Notes under the pieces: model-generated
What the model was told of the DNA's origin: nothing
The model's database searches: none
The model's input: the letters and a program-made list of their open reading frames with translations, nothing else
Shown: piece after piece, positions 9,377-16,670 of the stretch
Position numbering within the stretch: the stretch's first letter is position 1
How the letters are laid out: every line of letters begins with the position of its first letter
Position numbers and translations under genes: made by a program
NCBI RefSeq assembly: GCF_017483025.1
Contig: NZ_JAFUMA010000010.1
Location: 62,001-126,000, forward strand
Direction of reading: 5' to 3'
DNA length: 64,000 nt
Origin: Anaerotignum sp.
Lineage (GTDB): Bacteria > Bacillota > Clostridia > Lachnospirales > Anaerotignaceae

Positions 9377-9406
9377 AGTTTGTTCCTCCTAGAGAAAAGA
9401 TTTATC

Positions 9407-10783
9407 TTAAAGTAATTTTGCCAGATCGGGGAGCAGTTTTCTTAATGCGCCTTCCATTTCTTCTTCAGAGATGAAGGTCATACGACCATTGTCATACTGA
9501 TGGTCTACCCATTCTTTCAACACAACAGTGCGGGGGTCGTTTTTGTCGATCTTATCACTGCCTTTCAGTTTCAGGGTCTGATTCAGCCAGTAAGCAACAC
9601 CCGCCAGGCCGGAGTTTTTATTCACTTCTACGCTCAGAGGACGATTCAGCAGTTTGCCTGTGTTGAAGATGTTGTAGATTTCTTCGTCCTTTGCAACGCC
9701 GTCAGCGTGGATGCCTGCGCGGGTTACATTAAAGTCACGGCCTACGAAAGGAGTGCGAGGGGGCACTTTGTAGCCCAGTTCTTTTTCATAGTATTCAGCG
9801 ATCTCAGTGATGACGGTTGTGTCCATACCGTCCAGTGTGCCTCTCAGGGAAGCGTATTCCATGACCATGGCTTCCAGAGGGGTATTACCTGTTCTTTCGC
9901 CAATGCCCAGCAGAGAGCAGTTAACGGCAGAACAGCCATACAGCCATGCTGTAGAAGCATTTACAACTGCCTTATAGAAGTCGTTATGACCATGCCATTC
10001 CAGCAGCTCGGAAGGGATCTGAGCGAAGTGGTTAACACCATAGATGATACCGCCGACAGAACGGGGCAGAGTAGCACCGGGATAAGGAACGCCATAACCC
10101 ATAGTATCACAGAAACGGATCTTTACAGGAACCTGATATTTATCCATCAGTTTTTTCAGCTCTGTTGCAAAGGGAACAACGCAGCCGTAGAAGTCGGCTC
10201 TTGTTACGTCTTCGAAGTGGCAGCGGGGGGTGATGCCCATATCCAGCGCTGCTTCAACGATTTCCAGATAGCCTTTGATGGCTTCTTTTCTTGTTTTATG
10301 TAATTTATTGAAGATGTGATAGTCCGAACAGGAAACCAGGATACCACATTCAGGCATCCCCATTTGTTTTACCAGTTTGAAATCTTCCTTTGTGGCTCTG
10401 ATCCAGCCAGTGATCTCAGGAAATTCAAAACCCATTTCACGGCAGGCTTCGATGGCTCTGCGGTCATTTTCGCTGTAGAGGAAAAATTCGCACTGTCTGA
10501 TCTTGCCATTGGGGCCGCCCAGGCGGTGGATCATTTCGTATAATGTTTTGATCTGCTCTACGGTGTAGGGTGCGCGGGACTGCTGACCGTCACGGAAGGT
10601 AGTATCTGTCAGCCAGATTTCATCGGGCACATTCATGGGAACCTGACGATAGTTGAAGGTTACCTTGGGCACTTCGTCGTAGCTGTAGTTGTCGCGGTAG
10701 AGGTTGGGCTCTGCTACGTCCTGCAGGTTATACTTGTATCGTCTCAGTTCCAGCAGGTTGGTCTTTTCGTTATAAGTGATCAA
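9407..10783 (-). CDS. Re-type citrate synthase (HMGL-family)
   Basis: Condenses acetyl-CoA and oxaloacetate to citrate with Re-face stereochemistry, the clostridial replacement for the ordinary Si-citrate synthase. The 458-residue protein has an N-terminal extension, then the HMGL-like TIM barrel: DTTFRDGQQSR (60-70), CDTMGYGVPYPGA (225-237), the metal-binding WHGHNDFYKAVVNAS (263-277) and GIGERTGNTPLEA (293-305). From memory it is very close to Clostridium kluyveri CKL_0973, the characterised Re-citrate synthase. Linkage to aconitase and IDH supports this. Homocitrate synthase is the alternative, but no lysine or nif genes are near. The start is a TTG at 10783 behind AGAAGGAG; frames extending further upstream would run through the promoter. 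Confidence 0.9.
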   Translation of the reverse strand: MITYNEKTNLLELRRYKYNLQDVAEPNLYRDNYSYDEVPKVTFNYRQVPMNVPDEIWLTDTTFRDGQQSRAPYTVEQIKTLYEMIHRLGGPNGKIRQCEFFLYSENDRRAIEACREMGFEFPEITGWIRATKEDFKLVKQMGMPECGILVSCSDYHIFNKLHKTRKEAIKGYLEIVEAALDMGITPRCHFEDVTRADFYGCVVPFATELKKLMDKYQVPVKIRFCDTMGYGVPYPGATLPRSVGGIIYGVNHFAQIPSELLEWHGHNDFYKAVVNASTAWLYGCSAVNCSLLGIGERTGNTPLEAMVMEYASLRGTLDGMDTTVITEIAEYYEKELGYKVPPRTPFVGRDFNVTRAGIHADGVAKDEEIYNIFNTGKLLNRPLSVEVNKNSGLAGVAYWLNQTLKLKGSDKIDKNDPRTVVLKEWVDHQYDNGRMTFISEEEMEGALRKLLPDLAKLL

Positions 10784-10857
10784 TGCTATCACTCCTTCTA
10801 TTGAAATTTGTTTGTCTGATAGAAACAACTGTTTTTGATCGCTTTTTATATTTATAG

Positions 10858-10886
10858 AATATATCAATAATAGTATTATCTGTCAA
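10858..10886 (-). promoter_or_regulatory. Sigma-A promoter of the citrate synthase operon
   Basis: Minus strand TTGACA (10886-10881), 17-base spacer, TATATT (10863-10858). This predicts a leader of about 65 bases before the TTG start. I see no obvious riboswitch or terminator in the leader. Confidence 0.82.
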
Positions 10887-11122
10887 TAGGAAATGATAAA
10901 AAAATCTAATATATGAAAATTTGTTTTAAAATCAACTAGAAACGTTGATTTATCAATCTTTTTGTGTATTTTGTGTAAATTTTTTTTGTATGAAACCGAT
11001 GCAGAAAAAGAATTTATTAGAAAAATGGAATGGAATCCATAGCTAAAATCGATAGATGAAATGTAACTATAAATCTGTTGCTGAAATCAGAGAAAGAAAA
11101 GAGAGGGTACAGTGGAGACATT
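10887..11122. other. AT-rich intergenic region without a gene
   Basis: Between the divergent citrate synthase promoter and the promoter of the 80-aa gene. It is A/T-rich, with no ORF with a ribosome site, no strong hairpin and no recognised operator. The only repeat noticed is AACGTTGATTTATCAA near 10940, an imperfect TTGAT/ATCAA inverted repeat. Confidence 0.5.
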
Positions 11123-11124
11123 TA

Positions 11125-11133
11125 TGCTATACT
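11125..11133 (+). promoter_or_regulatory. Extended -10 promoter of the 80-aa gene
   Basis: TGCTATACT (11125-11133) matches an extended -10 element; no good -35 is visible. The start codon is 32 bases downstream of it. Confidence 0.45.
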
Positions 11134-11164
11134 TTGGGAAGAAGAAAAAAAGGAGGAGAGCAAC

Positions 11165-11407
11165 ATGGAACAAGAAGAGATGAAACGACTTTTGAAAATC
11201 ACCTTGGAGATCGTAGAAAAGAAAAACGAAGCTGACGTCACAGATATTTACAAGGCGGCGGGCATCACCGCGGTGGAGGCCAATGCCTTCATCGTCCTGG
11301 CGGAGGAGAAAGACCTGGCGGAAGTGGTGGAGATTGATATGTGCTGCGGGGCAGACTATATCATCAAGGGGCTGACGGAAAAAGGGCTGGAACTACTTAA
11401 AGAATAA
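11165..11407 (+). CDS. Small winged-helix-like protein, 80 aa
   Basis: An 80-residue soluble protein starting at ATG 11165 behind AAGGAGGAG. Its pattern of helix (KRLLKITLEIVEKK), helix-turn-helix-like segment (DVTDIYKAAGITAVEANAFIVLAEEK) and beta wing (AEVVEIDMCCGADYIIKGLTEKGLELL) resembles a minimal winged helix with a MarR/PadR-like C-terminal TEKG motif. It contains a Cys-Cys pair near residue 58. It is monocistronic with its own terminator. Function not known; a small DNA-binding or adaptor protein is a reasonable guess. Confidence 0.7.
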   Translation: MEQEEMKRLLKITLEIVEKKNEADVTDIYKAAGITAVEANAFIVLAEEKDLAEVVEIDMCCGADYIIKGLTEKGLELLKE

Positions 11408-11435
11408 AAAAGAGAGTCGAAAGACTCTCTTTTTT
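11406..11435. terminator. Bidirectional terminator
   Basis: AGAGAGTC (11411-11418), GAAA loop, GACTCTCT (11423-11430), flanked by A-run and T-run; serves the 80-aa gene and the convergent diguanylate cyclase gene. Confidence 0.9.
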
Positions 11436-11444
11436 GATTCCTTT

Positions 11445-12374
11445 TTATTCTTCGCCGTAAACACAATAGGCGTTTCGTTTTTGTTTTGCCTGATAGAGGG
11501 CTTTATCCGCCTTCTGGAACAGCTCCTCATAGGTCTTGCCCATATCGGGATACATAGAGATACCGATGCTTTTTGTCACGCCGTAATCATTATCCTGCAG
11601 GCGAAGGATTTCTTCTGCCTTTTGCCTGCCGATCTCGATGCCTGTCACATCCAAGAGGAGCAGAACAAATTCATCCCCGCCGAAGCGCGCCACGATGTCC
11701 TTTTTGCGGACAGCAGAGGAAAGGTGCTGGGAGAAGGAAAGGAGCACTTCATCCCCGGCCATATGGCCATGGGTATCGTTGACCAGCTTGAAATAATCCA
11801 GATCGATGACCATCATGATGCATTTGGAATCCTCTCTGCTTTCCAGCACGCTGCGGCATAGTTCTGCAAAGCGTTTCTTGGAATAGAGCCCGGTGAAAGG
11901 ATCGGTATAAACGGAGTTTTCCAGGAAATCGATGCGTTTTTTCATATGGTGAATATCGGAAACGATGCCAATCATCTTCTGGGGGACCCCATTCGCCAGG
12001 ACAGGCGCTACATCCACCTTGCACCATTTGGCGGAGGTATTGCCGGCCTTCAGCCTTGCCTCAAAGGAAATAGAACGGCCTCCCAGTATGCTGCGGAAGG
12101 CATTTTCCATGGCATAGGCATCCTCCGGATGGGCAAAATAGCCGCTGACTGCATTCCAGTAGGCTTCCGGGGCAAGTTCGCTGAAAGCGTTGATTTCCCA
12201 GATGATATCATCACCTCTTTTTTCGAAGATGCTGTCGGAATTTTCAAAGAATGTAAAAAGTTGTCGTTGCAGATCCACTTCGAAAATGGAGATATCCGCG
12301 ATTTTCAGCGCAATGGAAAGACGATCTTTATAATTTCTGAGATCATCCAGCAGCAATTTTAACTTTTTATCCAT
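11445..12374 (-). CDS. PAS-GGDEF diguanylate cyclase
   Basis: Predicted cytosolic enzyme making cyclic di-GMP from two GTP. The 309-residue protein has a PAS-like domain (about 20-145) followed by a GGDEF domain (150-305). The active motif RFGGDEF is intact (GGDEF at 232-236), and the inhibitory I-site RKKD (223-226) sits exactly five residues before it, so product feedback is expected. No membrane segment is present, so the PAS domain should sense an internal cue. Start ATG 12374 is preferred over an in-frame GTG at 12380 because of spacing from AAAGG. Cyclic di-GMP commonly controls type IV pili in clostridia, and a pilus operon lies 8 kb away; that link is inference. Confidence 0.92.
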   Translation of the reverse strand: MDKKLKLLLDDLRNYKDRLSIALKIADISIFEVDLQRQLFTFFENSDSIFEKRGDDIIWEINAFSELAPEAYWNAVSGYFAHPEDAYAMENAFRSILGGRSISFEARLKAGNTSAKWCKVDVAPVLANGVPQKMIGIVSDIHHMKKRIDFLENSVYTDPFTGLYSKKRFAELCRSVLESREDSKCIMMVIDLDYFKLVNDTHGHMAGDEVLLSFSQHLSSAVRKKDIVARFGGDEFVLLLLDVTGIEIGRQKAEEILRLQDNDYGVTKSIGISMYPDMGKTYEELFQKADKALYQAKQKRNAYCVYGEE

Positions 12375-12409
12375 GATCACCCCGCCTTTCCTGCAATATA
12401 TCTGTTTTT

Positions 12410-12438
12410 ATTATAGCCCCGGATCAGGGCAGTGTAAA
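12410..12438 (-). promoter_or_regulatory. Promoter of the diguanylate cyclase gene
   Basis: Minus strand TTTACA (12438-12433), 17 bases, TATAAT (12415-12410). Confidence 0.75.
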
Positions 12439-12531
12439 GATGAAAAAGTGCTTTTTTGTATTACATGGGATAATAGCCGTCCTCTTCAGGAATATCTTTT
12501 TTCTCGGAAAAAACGAAAAAAGGCTGTTCCC

Positions 12532-12560
12532 TTGCTATTTATTTTTCCTTGTGTTATATT
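12532..12560 (+). promoter_or_regulatory. Promoter of the esterase / ATP-grasp pair
   Basis: TTGCTA (12532-12537), 17 bases, TATATT (12555-12560), with TGT just before the -10 (extended -10). Confidence 0.65.
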
Positions 12561-12614
12561 TAACTGTATCCTTCTTTCCCAAATAGAGGGAAAGAACAGA
12601 TGGGAGAGATGAAA

Positions 12615-13379
12615 ATGACAGAACGTTTTGAGGTGACAGTTCCGGTACCGGGGGGATGCGAGGAACGATTCGCTTATATTTATTTGCCAAGATCCTATTT
12701 CCGCCAGCCGGAAAGGAGATATCCTGTCCTGTATATGTTCGACGGGCATAATGTATTCTTTGACGAGGATGCCACCTACGGCAAAAGCTGGGGCATGGAA
12801 CGCTTTATGAACCGCGCTCATATCCAGATGATCATTGTTGCCGTGGAATGCAGCCACGATCCTGACAACGGCAGACTGAAGGAATATGCTCCCTTCACCT
12901 TCCGTGACGGAGAACTGGGCGAGATCGCAGGCAGAGGGAAGACCACCATGGACTGGTTTGCCTATGAGCTGAAGCCCGCCATTGATGAAAACTTCCGCAC
13001 CCTGCCCGACAGAGATCACACCTTCATCGCAGGCAGCAGCATGGGTGGCCTGATGAGCCTGTATGCGCTGCTGCAGTATAACCACATCTATTCCAGGGCG
13101 GCGGCCTTGTCCCCTTCTCTCTGGACGGATGTGCGAAAGGTGAAGAGCATGATCAATCGGGCAAATATTAACCCTCATACTATTTTGTATATGGACTATG
13201 GCTCCAATGAATTCGGCAACCATAAAGGCATGCGCCGTATCTATGGTGAGATTTCCGCTATGCTCATGCAGAAGGGGGTACTGCTGGACAGCCGCATTGT
13301 GCCCTATGGGGAGCATTGCGAAGCTAGCTGGGAAAGACAGATTCCCATTTTTATGAAGACTTTATTGTACAGGGGATAA
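12615..13379 (+). CDS. Putative esterase, alpha/beta hydrolase fold
   Basis: A 254-residue cytosolic serine hydrolase of the putative esterase (esterase D/Fes-like) group. The nucleophile elbow GSSMGG lies near residues 136-141, an acidic residue follows in YMDYGSNE, and the terminal EHCEASWERQIP supplies the His. The N-terminal YLPRSYFRQPERRYPVLYMFDGHNVFFDE is typical of the family. ATG 12615 follows GGGAGAG by six bases; in-frame ATGs at 12609 and 12600 (the latter behind GAGGG) are possible. The next gene is an ATP-grasp ligase in the same orientation, and I recall the two side by side in other Firmicutes. Substrate unknown. Confidence 0.82.
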   Translation: MTERFEVTVPVPGGCEERFAYIYLPRSYFRQPERRYPVLYMFDGHNVFFDEDATYGKSWGMERFMNRAHIQMIIVAVECSHDPDNGRLKEYAPFTFRDGELGEIAGRGKTTMDWFAYELKPAIDENFRTLPDRDHTFIAGSSMGGLMSLYALLQYNHIYSRAAALSPSLWTDVRKVKSMINRANINPHTILYMDYGSNEFGNHKGMRRIYGEISAMLMQKGVLLDSRIVPYGEHCEASWERQIPIFMKTLLYRG

Positions 13380-13380
13380 A

Positions 13381-13500
13381 AAACAAGAAAACAAAAAGCA
13401 AAAGAAATAAAAAAGAAGATCAAAAAAATAAAAAGCAAAAGAAGAAAAAGAAACAACAGAGAAAAGAAACAGCAAAGAAGTAAAAAGAGAAACACGGAGG
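13381..13500 (+). other. T-depleted A/G-rich leader or spacer
   Basis: About 120 bases composed almost entirely of A with scattered G and C; I count only about four T. It separates the esterase and ATP-grasp genes and cannot form stable hairpins, so transcripts here would be unstructured. No terminator or -10 box is visible, which suggests the two genes are co-transcribed. Confidence 0.6.
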
Positions 13501-13505
13501 CATCT

Positions 13506-14699
13506 ATGAAAAATTTTGTATTTATTTCCCCCAACTTCCCCACAAACTACTGGAAATTCTGCAAGGAACTGAAGGATAACGGCCTGAATGTGCTGGGTAT
13601 CGGCGATCAGCCCTATGATGAATTGAGCCAGGAACTGAAAAACAGCCTGAATGAATATTATAAAGTAAGCAGCCTGGAAAATTACCATGAAGTTTATCGC
13701 GCGGTGGCTTTCTTCATCTTCAAGCATGGCCGTATCGACTGGCTGGAATCTAACAACGAATATTGGCTGGAAAGAGACGCAAAGCTGCGTACGGATTTCA
13801 ACATCACATCTGGCTTCCAGAATGACGATATCCCTCGTATCAAGTATAAATCCAAAATGAAGGAATACTACAAAAAAGCAGGTCTTTCCGTTGCCCGCTA
13901 TCACCTGGTGGATGACATGGAAGGCTACAGAAAATTTGTAAAGGAAGTTGGCTATCCCGTGGTGGCAAAGCCCGATAATGGCGTAGGTGCATCCCATAAC
14001 TTCAAGATCACAACAGATGCAGAGCTGGAAAGCTTCTATGGTCAGAGACATGAAGGCGTGCAGTATATCATGGAGGAATTCGTAAAAGGTCAGGTATGCT
14101 CCTATGATGCCATCATCGATGCTAACGGCGAGCCTATGTTTGAAGCAGGCAATGTGACACCCGCTTCCATCATGGATACGGTAAATAATCTGGATCATTC
14201 CATTTTCTATATCCTGAAGGAACTGCCTGAAGAAACAAGAAAAGCAGGTCGTGATACGGTAAAAGCCTTTGGCGTGAAGAGCCGTTTCGTGCATTTTGAA
14301 TTTTTCCGTCTGATGGAAGACCAGAAGGGCCTGGGCAAGAAGGGCGACATCATGGCGCTGGAAGTAAACATGCGCCCCAGCGGCGGCTTCTCCCCCGATA
14401 TGATGAACTTTGCCTACAGCACAGATGTTTATAAGATCTGGGCTGACATGATTGCCTTCGACGCTTCCACAAAGCCTCTGGGTGAGCATGCTTACTGCGC
14501 ATTTGCGGGCCTGCGTGACGGCAAGCCCAAGGCAATGAACTACGATGACATTATGGCAAAATACGGCGCACAGATGAAGATGGTAGACCGTATCCCTGAT
14601 GCGCTGAGCGGCGCCATGGGCAACCAGATGTATCTGGCAAACTTCCAGACAGAAGAGGAAATGAATGCTTTCTTCGCTGATGTGACAAGAGAAAAGTAA
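13506..14699 (+). CDS. ATP-grasp carboxylate-amine (or thiol) ligase-like protein
   Basis: A 397-residue ATP-grasp enzyme, which would activate a carboxylate as acyl-phosphate and join it to an amine or thiol. It has an N-terminal pre-ATP-grasp domain (about 1-105), the ATP-binding segment VGYPVVAKPDNGVGASHNFKI (about 146-166), YIMEEFVKGQVCSYDAI, and the C-terminal metal site EVNMRPSGGFSPDMMN. Annotation pipelines often call such proteins carbamoyl phosphate synthase-like, but the length and absence of other CarB domains rule that out. Start ATG follows CGGAGG. It follows the esterase gene across an A-rich spacer; a ligase plus a hydrolase suggests a small biosynthetic or salvage unit of unknown product. 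Confidence 0.83.
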   Translation: MKNFVFISPNFPTNYWKFCKELKDNGLNVLGIGDQPYDELSQELKNSLNEYYKVSSLENYHEVYRAVAFFIFKHGRIDWLESNNEYWLERDAKLRTDFNITSGFQNDDIPRIKYKSKMKEYYKKAGLSVARYHLVDDMEGYRKFVKEVGYPVVAKPDNGVGASHNFKITTDAELESFYGQRHEGVQYIMEEFVKGQVCSYDAIIDANGEPMFEAGNVTPASIMDTVNNLDHSIFYILKELPEETRKAGRDTVKAFGVKSRFVHFEFFRLMEDQKGLGKKGDIMALEVNMRPSGGFSPDMMNFAYSTDVYKIWADMIAFDASTKPLGEHAYCAFAGLRDGKPKAMNYDDIMAKYGAQMKMVDRIPDALSGAMGNQMYLANFQTEEEMNAFFADVTREK

Positions 14700-14717
14700 G
14701 AGATACATATATTTAAG

Positions 14718-14745
14718 AAAAAAGGACGGGAAACCGTCCTTTTTT
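14718..14745 (+). terminator. Terminator of the ATP-grasp gene
   Basis: AAAAAAGGACGG (14718-14729), GAAA loop, CCGTCCTTTTTT (14734-14745). Confidence 0.93.
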
Positions 14746-14774
14746 GTTGACTTTTTGCTCCGCGGCAAAACCAT

Positions 14775-14804
14775 GAAAAAACCCCCGAGAAAGCTCGAGG
14801 GTTT
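14775..14804 (-). terminator. Terminator of guaA
   Basis: Read on the minus strand: AAACCC, mismatch, CTCG-type stem with a CTTT loop, then GGGTTTTTT. Arms are 14779-14789 and 14794-14804. Confidence 0.85.
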
Positions 14805-14833
14805 GACGTTCATTATAGAAAGTCCGCTGACGA

Positions 14834-16372
14834 TCATTCCCATTCAATCGTTGCGGGTGGTTTAGAAGTGATATCATATACAATACGGTTCACATGTTTC
14901 ACTTCATTGACGATACGAGTGGAGACCTTATCCAGCACATCGTAGGGGATTCTTGCCCAATCGGCTGTCATGAAGTCTGTTGTTGTTACGCCGCGAAGGG
15001 CGATGGTGTAATCATATGTGCGGAAATCGCCCATAACGCCTACGGAGCGCACGTCTGTGATGACAGCGAAATACTGGTTGATTTCTCTGTCCAGACCGGC
15101 TTTGGCGATTTCTTCTCTGAAAATGGCATCGGCATCCTGCAGGATAGCGACCTTTTCTTCTGTCACCTCGCCGATGACACGCACGCCTAGGCCGGGGCCG
15201 GGGAAGGGCTGTCTCCATACCAGAGATTCAGGCAGGCCCAGTTCCAGGCCCATCTGACGCACTTCATCCTTGAACAACAGGCGCAGGGGCTCGATCAGCT
15301 CCTTGAAATCCACAACGGAGGGAAGTCCCCCTACGTTATGGTGAGATTTGATCACAGCAGAATCGCCCAGGCCACTTTCGATGATATCGGGGTAGATGGT
15401 ACCCTGCACCAGGAAATCTACCTTGCCGATCTTCTTCGCTTCATCTTCAAATACGCGGATGAATTCTTCGCCGATGGTCTTGCGTTTCTGTTCGGGGTCT
15501 GTTACACCTTTCAACTTGCCAAGGAAACGTTCCTGAGCATTAGCTCTGACAAAATGGCAGTCGAAATAGCCGTCGAAGATCTGTTCTACTTCGTCGCCTT
15601 CGTTTTTGCGCATCAGGCCATGGTCAACGAAAACGCAGGTCAGCTGCTTGCCGATGGCTTTGGAAACCAGAGCCGCCACAACGGAGGAATCGACGCCGCC
15701 GGAAAGGGCGCAAAGAGCCTTGCCGTCGCCAACTTTTTCGCGGATGTGTTTGATCTGGTCTTCGATATAGTTTGTCATCGTCCAGTCGCCTTTACATCCG
15801 CAGACTTCATAAAGGAAGTTGCGGATCATTTCGGAGCCCTTGGGTGTATGGTTTACTTCGGGGTGGAACTGCACACCGTAGAAGCCCTTTGCTTCACATT
15901 CGATGGCTGCGGCGGGGCAGGTAGGTGTCGTGCCGATGACACGGAAGCCTTCGGGTAATTCTGTTACATAGTCTGTGTGGCTCATCCAGCAGATCTCGTT
16001 TTCATCGATGCCATTCAGGAGCTTGCTGGTGTTATCGAATTTCACTTCTGCCTTGCCGTATTCGCTCAGCTCTGCGGCATGGCCAACTTTACCGCCCAGG
16101 GTATAGGCCATCAGTTGGCAGCCATAGCAGATGCCCAGCACAGGCACGCCCAGCTCAAACAGGGCAGGGTCTACCTTGGGGGAACCCTCTTCATAAACGC
16201 TGTTGGGGCCGCCGGTGAAGATGATGCCCTTGGGGTTTTTTGCCTTAATCTCATCCAGAGATTTTTTCCAGGGCAAGATCTCGCAGTATACATGGTGTTC
16301 TCTGACACGACGGGCGATCAGCTGGTTATACTGTCCGCCGAAGTCCAGAATGAGGATCATTTCTTGATTCAT
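14834..16372 (-). CDS. guaA: GMP synthase (glutamine-hydrolysing)
   Basis: Converts XMP to GMP using ATP and glutamine-derived ammonia. It has the full two-domain architecture: class I glutamine amidotransferase (catalytic Cys82 in GICYGCQ, His-Glu in VQFHPEV near 170), the ATP pyrophosphatase domain with LSGGVDSSV near 225, and the C-terminal dimerisation domain ending KPPATIEWE. The 512 residues are the usual length. Two adjacent ATGs (16375, 16372) follow GGAGGG; 16372 has the better spacing. It is divergent from a purine permease and has a promoter and leader hairpin of its own. Confidence 0.96.
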   Translation of the reverse strand: MNQEMILILDFGGQYNQLIARRVREHHVYCEILPWKKSLDEIKAKNPKGIIFTGGPNSVYEEGSPKVDPALFELGVPVLGICYGCQLMAYTLGGKVGHAAELSEYGKAEVKFDNTSKLLNGIDENEICWMSHTDYVTELPEGFRVIGTTPTCPAAAIECEAKGFYGVQFHPEVNHTPKGSEMIRNFLYEVCGCKGDWTMTNYIEDQIKHIREKVGDGKALCALSGGVDSSVVAALVSKAIGKQLTCVFVDHGLMRKNEGDEVEQIFDGYFDCHFVRANAQERFLGKLKGVTDPEQKRKTIGEEFIRVFEDEAKKIGKVDFLVQGTIYPDIIESGLGDSAVIKSHHNVGGLPSVVDFKELIEPLRLLFKDEVRQMGLELGLPESLVWRQPFPGPGLGVRVIGEVTEEKVAILQDADAIFREEIAKAGLDREINQYFAVITDVRSVGVMGDFRTYDYTIALRGVTTTDFMTADWARIPYDVLDKVSTRIVNEVKHVNRIVYDITSKPPATIEWE

Positions 16373-16410
16373 CATATCCCTCCATTCAATAGTTTTCGAT
16401 TTTGAAAATA

Positions 16411-16437
16411 GTAAAACCGCCGGTCAGGCCGACGGTT
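16411..16437 (-). promoter_or_regulatory. Leader hairpin upstream of guaA, possible attenuator
   Basis: On the minus strand AACCGTCGG pairs with CCGGCGGTT (nine pairs, one G-U) around a five-base loop, followed by TTTACTATTTTC. It lies between the promoter and the start codon, about 40 bases upstream of guaA. The U-tract is interrupted, so attenuation is plausible but unproven. Confidence 0.45.
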
Positions 16438-16462
16438 CGTCTGTCTTGAATCTTCATTTTTT

Positions 16463-16491
16463 ATATTAGCACAGGTACTCTTTCCTGACAA
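16463..16491 (-). promoter_or_regulatory. Promoter of guaA
   Basis: Minus strand TTGTCA (16491-16486), 17 bases, TAATAT (16468-16463) with an upstream TG (extended -10). Confidence 0.8.
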
Positions 16492-16587
16492 GAGAAAACA
16501 AAAGCCCCATGGTATTTTTTCCGAAAAAACAGAGAAATATCGTGAAAAAATTGTAGGCTGCGGGAGGGGGAAATCGGATGAGATATC

Positions 16588-16616
16588 TTGCGGTTTTTTG
16601 TAAAACAATGTATACT
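16588..16616 (+). promoter_or_regulatory. Promoter of the purine permease
   Basis: TTGCGG (16588-16593), 17 bases, TATACT (16611-16616). The leader of about 48 bases is too short for a purine riboswitch. Confidence 0.7.
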
Positions 16617-16670
16617 GGATTTGATTTTTGTTTCTAATCATTCTTTTACCAAAAAAGAGGAGGAAAAGTT

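Noticed and set aside
6442-10783. Alternative reading as a homocitrate synthase-homoaconitase-homoisocitrate dehydrogenase (lysine) operon
   Set aside because: The aconitase is a single-chain enzyme with full aconitase motifs, the synthase resembles Re-citrate synthase, and no other aminoadipate genes are present.
13506-14699. Carbamoyl phosphate synthase large subunit
   Set aside because: Single ATP-grasp domain of 397 residues; the second synthetase half and the allosteric domain are absent.
16376-16670. Purine (guanine) riboswitch between guaA and the purine permease
   Set aside because: The conserved purine-aptamer core is not present on either strand, and both leaders are too short or differently structured.
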